Assembly: GCA_019059635.1 (NCBI GenBank)
Contig: JAGVRJ010000007.1
Coordinates: forward strand, 620,001 to 684,000
Reading direction: 5' to 3'
Source: Proales similis
Taxonomy: Eukaryota; Rotifera; Eurotatoria; Ploima; Proalidae
DNA length: 64,000 bases
Shown: piece by piece, positions 34,301 through 41,866 of the stretch
Layout: each line of letters opens with the position of its first letter
How positions within the stretch are numbered: the stretch's first letter is position 1
Program-made: the position numbers and the translations under genes
Notes under the pieces: generated by a model
The model's database searches: none
What the model saw: the letters and a program-made list of their open reading frames with translations, nothing else
What the model was told of the DNA's origin: nothing

Positions 34301-37261
34301 GCAGTCAATTTTCTAATGTTAATGGGACTAGTGACCGGAGTCTTTGGTGATGAATTAAAAGGAAATTTCACTTATTGTTTACCAAATCGGCATTCAGTAG
34401 TAGATTTATCTAATGCGTGTGTACAAGTTGACTACACTCGTTCGCCTAACGAATTAGCAGTAAAGGAGTTTTTCAACACTAGAAAGCATAGCCGAAACCA
34501 AGTGCTTCATTTATTAGCCAAACTGAAAAACAAAATAATAGGTCAAGCATTCGAGTGCAAAGTAACTAAACACACCTCGACAACATACAAAACCTTTTTT
34601 GGCCCACCGGAAAGATCGGACGAAATGGAAACAATCTTAGTAAATAAAGGACAATGTCAATTACTCCACTTAACAAAGGACTGTTTTGGAAACGAAATGA
34701 TTTGCGACAATTTCTACTGTGCCTTTCACGGTTATCCAAAGGTTGAATATTCATTTTATTGGAAAAGGACCTTCATGGTACACTCATGCGAAATTTCTAC
34801 TCATCTACTATCTGCGAAAGAGCCTAACTCGCACGTTTTCAATACAAAATGCGTAGCCACGGATAAATGGTGTGTGTTGCCAGATTCAGTTATCTACTGG
34901 GAAAATTCAGCCTTCCATTCATGCCCCTTCAAATTGATAGGAACTGACTTGTACGAAATAACTGACACTATAATAATTTCGCGCAACAATAGTATAACGT
35001 TTGAAGTACTCAAAACTGAAACAGAATGTGGAATGTTAATGGCGTCAACGAGAAATGGATTGTTCTTAAGTAGGAACTTGCCTGCTAACGTGATAACAGA
35101 GAACGTAGACGCAGAAACTCAATTAAGTTACTTAGAGGAACTCAATCTTTCAGAGCTAGACTACGAAAGATACGATAGAATGGTTGAAAATGATCACATG
35201 TTTAAACAATCATGCAGTTTAATGCTGCTGAATATCATGGGAATCATGTATAACCATGAACAAATAGTCAAACTCAGAGACTTAACTGGCGGAAATTTGA
35301 TCTTACTTGTTGGAAATGGAAATGTTCATCCAACTTTCTGCTACTCGGTGACTAACGTCACTTTAATCGTAAGAAGTAGCGTGAAGTCATGCGAACCGCA
35401 AGTGTTGTTCAACGTAGAAAAACAAAGTATAATGGGATATTTAAGTGATAGTTTAATAATATCAAACATATACCATGAATGCAAAACAAGCCATGTCTTA
35501 GTTTTGAATCAAACACACGCAATAATAAACCACAACGGTTCTTCGTGGATAACAAGCCATGAGAAAGCAAATATTCATCAGCTTAAATTTGCCTTCAATA
35601 ATGAGAGACACGCTCATCTTCTTCATTCGAGCTATGTTTTAAACGGGCTTAATATTTCTTCGAATAGTTTCTTAAGTAATGATTACTCAAAAAATGGAAT
35701 CTTCTTAGAAAAGGGAGATGAAATTGATTCGAGATCCTACGTGGAATCATGGTTTATGTATTTAATTATAGCCTTAGGACTCACTGCACTATTAATTTTT
35801 GGCATCACACTAGCAATAAGATGTTGTTCGATTAAAACACGATTGCGAAGCCGATAACAACGCAGTTCTATTGGTTCAACAACAGATTTAATTTTCTTGC
35901 ACGAACTGAAGCCAACTTCGGGTCGAAGTCTTTTGGAGGCCGGGGAGAGACCGAGGACATCCAAGTCCATAATCTAAACGATGAGCACGCTAAGCTTATG
36001 CGTAACCTTTAATGATAAACAGACCAGTGGCTTTCATTATATCTAAATCTATCACAGACACTAACTCAACTATAACTAGCTGTGCAAAGTTACAGTTAGA
36101 TAGAATTCTCATAATAAAACGTTTTAAACCTGTGTGACAAGCACAACATAATTCTCAAACCAAAATTGACCCAGATTCGAACAAGAGCTAATTGGCCTAG
36201 AACTAAGTGTGGTTGCGCAAATAGACTCGGAACTAATTTTGCTAGTCTTACTCCAAGCGGTAACTGCAATACGCCTTGTCCTGGTTCTCCTGGCCAGCTA
36301 TGTGGAAACTTGGTCGAAGCACTGGTTCTCCGTTTGGTTGGTGAGTATCGCCTCAAACATTCATTTACCAGCAGTTGAATACTTCAGACATGAAGATTTT
36401 AATTTCAACTGTTTCATGTACAACACCAACTTAAAATGCACATGGACATTCAGGACAACTGCCGCGTTCAATGGATATGAGCTACTCCTGAATGGCCAGC
36501 AGAATCGAAGTAGCTCGTCCGTCCCAGTAAAGGGAGAAATGACATGGAGCTCCCCGACCCCTGGCCTGAACACAATCGAGTTTCGCTTGCTCAGCTCAGG
36601 CGGATACGCTGACTCGGTCACTCGCCAAGTACAAGTGCCCTTAGACTTGACCAACCCGAGTAATTACATGGCCCTGCTGGAGGGTGCAGTCGAGTGGGAC
36701 GCGTGTCTTCGCAACTGCTCCAACAAAGGGGTGTGTCAAGCGGTCGGACTGGACGCTTTTGGGTGCCTGTGCCAAAGTGGGTATGGTGGCCGTGCTTGTG
36801 ACAAGGAACTCGATCCCTGCGCCCAGCTGCAATGCCTCAATGAAGGCACCTGCCTGACCGTCGGCAACTCTTCGTTCGAGTGTCTGTGCCCGGCGCGATT
36901 CACTGGGGAGAGATGTGAGCTGCAGCTCTCAACTTGCGAGAATCTCACTTGTTCTTATGGCCGATGCGAGCTCTCCCCGAATGGACAAGAGAAGTGTGAG
37001 TGCTCCTACGGCTACGAAGGAGACCGATGTGATCAGGTCTCGTCCCAGCTGCAGACTGCCAGGACGGTGATCTCCACCTCGTCAATAATCGCCATCGTGT
37101 GTCTCTGCTTGCTGTACGCACTCATGCTGTTCCTTGACGTCATGCATTTTCTTGAGCAGAAAACAGCGGCTAAGAAGAAACGAGCAAAAAAGAAGCCGCC
37201 CAACAGTCGAAATCAAATAGCCAAATACAAAATGCAGTCTCAACTTATTTATGTCCCTTGA
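28348..37261 (+). CDS. WSC-EGF transmembrane receptor, copy 1, split by a retroelement
   Basis: The 5' part runs from 28348 to 29529. Exon 1 encodes a signal peptide (MFFILLLWYSLGRLTGL). WSC domain 1 spans QCHVNYPGRDL to CFCDNNYGDYGQ and RCGGDWRNSVYEV; WSC domain 2 spans SLGCYVDGVNQY to GCANRLGTNF. A beta-sandwich-like domain follows (KCTWTFRTTAAFNGYELLLN). The 3' part (36149-37261) repeats the end of this region and adds three EGF modules, a membrane helix (IIAIVCLCLLYALMLFL) and a basic Lys-rich tail. WSC domains bind glycans; the role of the protein is unknown. Introns include a GC-AG one at 28624 and a 31/34-base one at 29153 with tandem CAG acceptors. At 29530 the frame meets TGA at the element border. 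Splicing from 28959 to 36201 would restore the full receptor. Confidence 0.8.
28961..29529 (+). repeat. 569-bp direct repeat, left copy
   Basis: Identical by eye to 36149-36717. It starts at the second base of the donor GT of a receptor intron and ends in the first EGF-proximal codons. It contains the acceptor, one full exon, the 31/34-base intron and most of the next exon. Confidence 0.95.
29532..29728 (+). repeat. Left LTR (197 bp)
   Basis: Identical by eye to 35952-36148. It starts CGAGGACATCC and ends GCACAACA. An ATAATAAAAC element near its 3' end may be the poly(A) signal. It lacks the usual TG start. Two extra bases (29530-29531) belong neither to host nor to the shared LTR. Confidence 0.93.
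29731..29739 (+). other. Primer-binding site, initiator tRNA-Met
   Basis: TGGTAGCAG, two bases after the LTR, is complementary to the CTGCTACCA 3' end of eukaryotic initiator tRNA-Met. Complementarity is nine bases and stops there. Confidence 0.75.
29744..35857 (+). CDS. Retroelement polyprotein: gag-protease-RT-RNaseH-integrase-chromodomain-env-like
   Basis: One frame of 2,037 residues from ATG 29744. Gag ends in a CCHC knuckle (CYVCKNKGHVASKC, from residue 371). Protease has DTGA at 422. Reverse transcriptase has YVDD at 760-763. RNase H has YTDASG with Asp 909. Integrase has an HHCC zinc motif (His 1109, CSTC from 1143) and D-D-E at 1174, 1233 and 1269, a D35E spacing. A chromodomain follows near 1466-1490 (YYLVTWKDLPESESSW). 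A basic RRRSKR stretch and a hydrophobic signal-like segment (about 1523-1535) open the env-like part, which has several Cys and N-glycosylation sites and a membrane helix near 2003-2026. There is no frameshift between gag, pol and env, so separate products would need proteolysis or splicing. The env family was not identified. Confidence 0.92.
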   Translation: MSDETEQTVGVTYQQILSADRRSAIALTWHLLKLQKEAMNLVNLLETSGFLGEEAEESIDRLKSLAEVTTDKLSTVLRVEGTAPAKLEGKFGVVGSNTDTDERKGKVEPREPSEATRIVVAKLEEPSEDVPVPRSILDKSVVFQTKDWEEDEEMSTKTGTRIITENIEPNINVNRLSLSTKIPRFSGKRNEDLDDWLFQVEMNFKRIRAPEDMKLALITEHLSDRPLKMLKMIIRDGKDSWHDFRKILIDTFMPIDKEQVTRTKLVNLNQRQCGSFERYADRFQELTSSIRMNEKDLYAYFSNGLEPDYGYQLMSKNIDNVTEAIAILTRFERTVKANVLNKNKFQSRLTVAKTQGKPNNAKYDKEQGIQCYVCKNKGHVASKCPTKLKKNKAHSVNVMNVTNDLPRIYGKVKNKNILFTLDTGASISVMSLDKANELGIPIKQSVLQVNTANTEDADVLGETGAIETIIAGRVFELNFLVLASSSYEALLGNDWFKMSKAGLFPESKTLTFKSENVALVPLEFNSNWSNPVVNFAEFTDREELGTESGWFSEETLTEQVVNPIQQELGSLIDNLTANNPMELGCCTDYKFKIKLNSSEPVCKNPYPRSELERKLIKEEVEILLKAGIIRESNSDYASPCFMVAKKVFNEKLQKTELRKERLVVSYEALNAITVSLPFPMENPNTLLEKVAKGNIFTTLDLKSGYWQVGVEESSIPYTAFITQDGHYEFTRMPFGLKNAPAAFCKIMAKALKHLDYVVVYVDDIVIFSENLEQHIGHVKEVLKVLKSLNLKINAKKCEWAKKEIHVLGHVVCNGQIKMNMEKISTITAWPIPKNRKDLQRFLGLTNYYRRFIKDYAQISKPLSDLLKGDTKFNFSEERLSAFEALKNAITSYPVLRPPDFSKEFLLYTDASGYALGAVLSQMDNNMEYAVAFASRILTKEEINYTITEKECLAVVYALKVFRNYLLGVHFKIITDHSALVWLLNLKEPVGRLARWTTIWQAFDKEVVHRSGSKLVVPDAISRAYILHVGLREEEHASQKMIDVYDNEALIHYLNYGKHLPGTSRRKANNVERLSENYKLHGEEFFFLSKKRWLLVPKPEKRRDFVAEAHLLGHFKTETTYLRLLEQCYWYGMKRDVEAFIQRCSTCQRNDLENPVFHPAQALEVTGVFDRIGVDLVLGLPETKEGHIGILVITEYLTKYPFAAPIKSKSALEIARKLWHFMSLFGIPKEILSDQGSEFLNSVVKELIRSVGSDHRVTSAYNPRTNGLTERFNQTIVNALRKTVETNPSEWDRSLDFVMFSIRSMTNSITGFTPFQLMFGRQTNYFKNFSLTDSKDLDTVLNRQKELKNLVETLWEDAKVKISSAQTKQLSIQNKRDNVTEEMIPIGTTVFLRIEGLMSKLEPRYKGPYKVLGHTKRRNYELADALGDRLEFSYPRHKLKIVTIDESLPEQSAELEKVLNHKQQRDTNYYLVTWKDLPESESSWIPESYFNSTKLIKEYFDRKNQKPRRRSKRVSSKASFAVNFLMLMGLVTGVFGDELKGNFTYCLPNRHSVVDLSNACVQVDYTRSPNELAVKEFFNTRKHSRNQVLHLLAKLKNKIIGQAFECKVTKHTSTTYKTFFGPPERSDEMETILVNKGQCQLLHLTKDCFGNEMICDNFYCAFHGYPKVEYSFYWKRTFMVHSCEISTHLLSAKEPNSHVFNTKCVATDKWCVLPDSVIYWENSAFHSCPFKLIGTDLYEITDTIIISRNNSITFEVLKTETECGMLMASTRNGLFLSRNLPANVITENVDAETQLSYLEELNLSELDYERYDRMVENDHMFKQSCSLMLLNIMGIMYNHEQIVKLRDLTGGNLILLVGNGNVHPTFCYSVTNVTLIVRSSVKSCEPQVLFNVEKQSIMGYLSDSLIISNIYHECKTSHVLVLNQTHAIINHNGSSWITSHEKANIHQLKFAFNNERHAHLLHSSYVLNGLNISSNSFLSNDYSKNGIFLEKGDEIDSRSYVESWFMYLIIALGLTALLIFGITLAIRCCSIKTRLRSR
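35935..35950 (+). other. Polypurine tract
   Basis: GGAGGCCGGGGAGAGA just before the right LTR, purine-rich with two C interruptions. This is the expected place for plus-strand priming. Confidence 0.65.
35952..36148 (+). repeat. Right LTR (197 bp)
   Basis: Same sequence as the left LTR. It is followed at once by receptor sequence matching position 28961 onward. Confidence 0.93.
36149..36717 (+). repeat. 569-bp direct repeat, right copy
   Basis: Identical by eye to 28961-29529 at a constant offset of 7,188. Unlike the left copy it continues into the EGF and membrane exons. It lacks only the first base of the intron donor, so its acceptor at 36199-36200 is usable. Confidence 0.95.
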
Positions 37262-37502
37262 GTAAAATCTCAAACATTCGAATGAATCAAAAAATTTAAT
37301 TATTTGTTGTTTTTTAAACTTATAAAACAACAAACACTCTGAATGTTGATTTGCATCAATAAAGCTATTTCTCTTCATCACTTGATTCTATATGTTGGTT
37401 GCCCTGGTTTAAAACTTTGAGTGAAAACCGACTTTCACTTTCCCACGTTCGACGCGTTTATATATGTCGAGGAAATCGAATTATCAAAACAACTAAAGAG
37501 AA

Positions 37503-38975
37503 ATGGAAGTTCGAACGCAATTTATTTGCTTGTTTCTTTTGACATTTTCAGTCAGGTTGAACAATGCCACATCTAAACTAGCCCACGCGACATGCTTGCT
37601 GCTAGACTGTAGGCAGCAGTTGCAGATTTGCTCCAATGCTTGTCTGGGCTCATCAAGCTGCGAGGACTGTATCAACAAATACTTTCCCAAGTGTAGGCTC
37701 TGCTCACAAGAGACCGTTCAAGAGGCTATGGACTTGAACCAAGACGGCGAGGACAATGTGCTCTGTGAAATCGGCGACAAGATTGACGAAGCGCGCTGTG
37801 CCTATTTCTGCCGCTGGAAGGGACGTTCAAGCGGCCAATGCTTTTCAAACGACATAGTTTCCTATTGCCAGTGCTCCAATTTCTCGCCTACACTTTCATC
37901 GACCATAACTGTCCCTTCTACCACACCTGGCACAACCGATTCCTTCGAGAGCACCGCATCTACCAGTAGCGCTTCCACCAGCACCGCATCCGGATCAACC
38001 GGGCAAACGACTACAACATCATATGTGTCGTCAAGTACTCAGACTTGGACAGCGACGACTTCGAGCGTGGTCACTCCTTCAAATTTGTCTGTATTCAATC
38101 AGGATCTGTACTTAACTGGACACAGCGACCAGATTCTATCGCTGGTGAATTTGCCCGGCAACTTATTGGCAAGCGGGTCTCTCAATTCGCTGATCGTTTG
38201 GAATCCGACCAATGCAGGACAACAAGTAAATCAGATTAAGCCTCAAGTGGGCGCAATCTGGTCTCTTGCTTTCGTTAGAGAAGCCAACCTGATTCTGGGC
38301 GGCTCAGACAACGGTAATATCCACAAATGGAATTGGCCCGATCTTGCCTCGGTCGGCAACTTCAAAGCTCATCCGGGCATTGTTAAATCAATAATTGCGC
38401 TCGGCGACAATTTGGTAGCCACTGCTTCCATTCTGGACTCGGCCGTGAAAATTTGGAACGTTGGCACCAATCTTTTGGTGGCTACGTTGAATGGCCATGA
38501 ACAGGGCGTGAACGCTCTTGCTCTTCTGCCCAGTGGACTACTCGCTTCCGGGTCGTTAGACTCGAGCGTTAAATTATGGAATTTTAAAAGCCAAGCGTTG
38601 GTGGCCACTTTGAAAAAAGACAATGCGCCGGTAGGTTCGCTCGCAGTTTTGAGCAGTGGAATCTTGGCTAGTGCGTCGAACGCATTTGTGGTTCGCCTGT
38701 GGAACGTGGACAAACAGGAGGAAATCGGACAGATTCAAATTGTGCCGAGCGATAGCTTGACTTCAACGATATACGCTGTGGCAGCACTGAGCAACAATTT
38801 GTTGGTGACCGGCTCTTATCCGTCCATTAAAGTCTGGGATGCATCTAGGAGAGTCAAGCTGGTCGAGAATAATTCGCTAGAAAAAGCGGCGCTTTGCTTC
38901 AGCACGTTGGCCGACGGCCGTCTAGCGGCTGGCATCGGCAATCTCGCCGTTTCGATCTGGAACATTCGATATTAG
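37503..38975 (+). CDS. Secreted WD40 beta-propeller with Cys-rich domain and Ser/Thr stalk
   Basis: Single exon of 490 residues. Residues 1-22 form a signal peptide (FICLFLLTFSVRLNNA). Residues about 30-125 are Cys-rich (LDCRQQLQICSNACLG, SCEDCINKYFPKC, CAYFCRWKG, SYCQCSN). Residues about 128-200 are a Ser/Thr-rich, mucin-like stretch. The rest is a WD40-type propeller with repeats such as GHSDQILSLVNLPGNLLASG, ILDSAVKIWNV and LDSSVKLWNF, ending SIWNIRY. Metazoan WD40 domains are nearly always intracellular, so the signal peptide is unusual. No transmembrane helix was seen, so secretion is predicted. The function is unknown. It lies 240 bases after receptor copy 1, and a decayed copy follows receptor copy 2. 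Confidence 0.85.
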   Translation: MEVRTQFICLFLLTFSVRLNNATSKLAHATCLLLDCRQQLQICSNACLGSSSCEDCINKYFPKCRLCSQETVQEAMDLNQDGEDNVLCEIGDKIDEARCAYFCRWKGRSSGQCFSNDIVSYCQCSNFSPTLSSTITVPSTTPGTTDSFESTASTSSASTSTASGSTGQTTTTSYVSSSTQTWTATTSSVVTPSNLSVFNQDLYLTGHSDQILSLVNLPGNLLASGSLNSLIVWNPTNAGQQVNQIKPQVGAIWSLAFVREANLILGGSDNGNIHKWNWPDLASVGNFKAHPGIVKSIIALGDNLVATASILDSAVKIWNVGTNLLVATLNGHEQGVNALALLPSGLLASGSLDSSVKLWNFKSQALVATLKKDNAPVGSLAVLSSGILASASNAFVVRLWNVDKQEEIGQIQIVPSDSLTSTIYAVAALSNNLLVTGSYPSIKVWDASRRVKLVENNSLEKAALCFSTLADGRLAAGIGNLAVSIWNIRY

Positions 38976-39134
38976 AATTTCTGTTTGACTTATTCGGAAA
39001 TAAATTTATTCTCAAACTGTTTCTAGAGCCTATTTGATTTCAGTGACCACCATTGATCTGCTTATAAGATCGATAACTTGCTCAAGTTCTTGTTCTACTC
39101 ATTTCCCCTCGACCTGCCTGCTCTACTAGACTTT

Positions 39135-39400
39135 GGCACGCTTCACCTCTATTCGAGTCAAGACAGACTTATCGATCCGAAAAGCATCGCCGCCAACATT
39201 GAGAAAAGACGCGCAATCAGACCGAACTGTTTGCTCAAGTCGGTTGTTTACGAACAGTGCGAGCATGTAACAATCTACCCAAAGCACTCGGGAAGTTATT
39301 TCAAGCAGATTCTCAATCACATTGAAGTGCGCGGCTTGCAAATAAAGCAAATTCTACACACCCGTGAGCTGGCAAACATCCAGTGGGCCTTTAGTTTTAG
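39135..39400 (+). pseudogene. TMEM53 3' fragment, duplicate
   Basis: Matches the last 80 or so codons of TMEM53 (27738-27990) with only a handful of differences, then follows different bases at the former stop. There is no 5' part. An open frame runs through it and on into unrelated sequence, but no start or promoter is evident. Duplication is recent. Confidence 0.88.
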
Positions 39401-39637
39401 AAGGTTACTTATTCAAGCAACAATCAAAGTCCCAGAAAATTACTTGTCGATTGCATTAAATTTAAAAAGCAGTAGGAAAACAAATGGTGAGATCGATCCC
39501 TTAACTGACAAGCGACGGTTTTCCAAGGGAGTATTCTTACTAAATAATTGATGGCATGGAAAAAAATACAAGCAGCAGTGCTCATTGGATATATAATTGG
39601 GTTTCAAACTATTCGAAATTCAGTAATTTGAAGTAAA

Positions 39638-41359
39638 ATGTGGTTCGTGCTTCTTTTTTGGTATACTTGCTGCAATTTGACTGAACTCGTTCTGTCGGGT
39701 AATAATGAAAAGCCTTCAAAGCGAATTTGGCATCTCATCTTGACCTCAACATCTGAAAAGAGCCATTAAGAGTTAACCAGCAATGTCATGTGAACTATTT
39801 TGGTCGGGATTTGCTCCATCTCGAGTTTTGGGATAGCCCTAGGCCTTTGGAAGAATGCAGGCAAGCTTGCAGAGAAAAAAACTATAGATTTTTTTCTCTT
39901 CAAGTCGGGTAATTTCTTAAATTCTTTGCTACCCCATCTAAGAGATAGTGATCAAATTATAAGAATTGTGTGCTTTTGTGATAATAATTACGGCGACTAT
40001 GGCCAAGTGGATGATCTTGAGTGCAACAGCCTATGTGCGGACGACAACAGCTTGAGGTGTGGAGCTGGTTGGCGGAACTCGGTCTATGAAGTAAACAATG
40101 ATGCGGCCTATGTCTCCCTTGGCTGCTTTGTTGACGGTGTTGATCAATACTACTTTGAACGATTCGAATCAACCACGATGGACCATAAAAAGTGCGGTGA
40201 TCACTGCTTTAACAATGGATTCTCCTTCGCCGCATTACAAAACGGGTAATCGCTTTAGACGCAAACTTTGAACAAGTGCTAATCGAATGGCCTAGAACAA
40301 AGTGTGGTTGTGCAAATAGCCTAGGAAATTATTATGACAATGTAGTTCCCACTGGTAACTGCAATACTCCTTGTCCTGGTTCTCCTGACCAGTTGTGCGG
40401 AAACTTTGTCGAAGCACTGGTTCTTCGTTTGGTTGGTGAGTATCGCCTCAAACATTCATTTACCAGCAGTTGAATACTTCAGACATGAAGATTTTAATTT
40501 CAACTGTTTCATGTACAACGCCAACTTAAAATGCACATGGAAATTTGTGACCACTGCCACGTTCAATCGATATGAGCTATTGCTTAATGGCCAGCAGAAT
40601 CGAAGTAGCTCGCCCGTCCCAGTAAACGGGGAAATGATATGGAGCTCTCCGACCCCTGGCATGAACACAATCGAGTTTCGCTTGCTCAGCTCGGGCGGAT
40701 ACGCGGACTCGGTCACTCGCCAAGTTCAAGTGCCCTTAGACTTGACCAATCCGAGTCATTACATGGCCCTGCTGGAGAGCGCAGTCGAGTGGGACGCTTG
40801 TCTGCGCAACTGCTCCAACAAAGGGGTGTGCCAAGCGGTCGGACTAGACGCTTTCGTGTGCCTGTGCCAGAGCGGCTACGGAGGCCCAGCCTGCGACAAG
40901 GAACTCAACCCCTGCGCCCAGCTGCAATGCCTCAATGAAGGCACCTGCCTGACCGTCGGCAACTCTTCGTTCGAGTGTCTGTTCCCGGCGCGATTCACTG
41001 GGGAGAGATGTGAGCTGCAGCTCTCAACTTGCGAGAATCTCACTTGTTCTTATGGCCGATGCGAGCTCTCCCCGAATGGACAAGAGAAGTGTGAGTGCTC
41101 CTACGGCTACGAAGGAGACCGATGTGATCAGGTCTCGTCCCAGCTGCAGACTGCCAGGACGGTGATCTCCACCTCGTCAATAATCGCCATCGTGTGTCTC
41201 TGCTTGCTGTACGCACTCATGCTGTTTCTTGACTTCGTGCGCTATCTCGAGAACAAGAATGCTCCCAAGAAGAAGAAAGGCGCAAAAGTAGAAGCGTCTA
41301 AAAGACCACAAAAAAAAACCCAATACCATGTCCCCACCAAACTAGTTTACGTCTCTTAA
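39638..41359 (+). CDS. WSC-EGF transmembrane receptor, copy 2
   Basis: Same plan as copy 1: signal peptide (MWFVLLFWYTCCNLTELVLS), WSC 1 (QCHVNYFGRDL; CFCDNNYGDYGQ), WSC 2 (SLGCFVDGVDQYYFE; GCANSLGNYYDN), beta-sandwich-like domain (KCTWKFVTTATFNRYELLLN), three EGF modules, membrane helix, and a Lys-rich tail ending TKLVYVS. The exons join in phase. In the second EGF the fifth Cys is Phe (FECLFPARF), which breaks one of its three disulfides. The same 31/34-base intron with CAGCAG acceptor is present at 40437. The 3' half from about 40645 is nearly identical to copy 3, whereas the WSC half differs. Confidence 0.85.
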
Positions 41360-41719
41360 TTTTTATCATTTTGGGATCATGGCAAAGGACGCATTTAGAT
41401 TTTTTTCCTCCGATTTTAGTCTCTGACGCTTCAACTGAAATATTTTACGGTCTGCTTGATCAAAATAAACCTCTCTCCTATTATCAATTTTTTTAATCTG
41501 GACTGGACTTATCTGAACTGATTTTGCCTGAATCTTCGATAGACTTTTAACCACTTTCACTTTCTTGTACTTTTGCTTTTGATCTTCTTATTTTTCGCCT
41601 TTTCTTCAAAAACGGTTATTTTTTATTAGCATATTTTTTGTTAAACAATTTTATTTCGTAACTTAATTTAAACTGTTCCGTTTTCGGCGATTGTTGACTC
41701 ATGTCGCTCGAAAATCTTT

Positions 41720-41866
41720 ATTCACAAAAAAGCTACGCTTGGCTTTATGATTTAGCCAACAGCCTACTTGCGGTCGGTATCGGTGATTTGGAACAGTCGA
41801 TTTAATAATGGTTGATTACAAAAATTTTGAAATAAATTTATTCTTAAACTGTTTCTAAAGCTGCCT
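41720..41866 (+). pseudogene. Decayed WD40 3' end
   Basis: The segment around TTGCGGTCGGTATCGG followed by TTTGGAACAGTCGATT resembles the last codons of the secreted WD40 gene, and AAATAAATTTATTCT with ACTGTTTCTA matches its 3' UTR at 38997. The frame is broken. The end of this remnant overlaps the last codons of TMEM26 on the other strand. Confidence 0.72.

Larger units (their letters stand above)
29530..36148 (+). mobile_element. Ty3/gypsy-type LTR retroelement with env-like ORF
   Basis: Element of about 6.6 kb with 197-bp LTRs, a primer-binding site for initiator tRNA-Met, a purine-rich tract before the right LTR and one long frame in the order gag, protease, reverse transcriptase, RNase H, integrase, chromodomain, env-like. 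The LTRs show no difference and the frame has no stop, so insertion is recent. Its coding region is clearly more AT-rich than the host genes. It lies within receptor copy 1, flanked by a 569-bp host duplication instead of the 4-6 bases expected from integrase. Confidence 0.93.

Noticed and set aside
28961..36717. 569-bp repeat taken as a target-site duplication
   Set aside because: About two orders longer than any integrase stagger; another mechanism is needed.
39078..39551. 157-codon frame as a functional TMEM53 paralogue
   Set aside because: Only the last third of the domain is present, preceded and followed by unrelated sequence.
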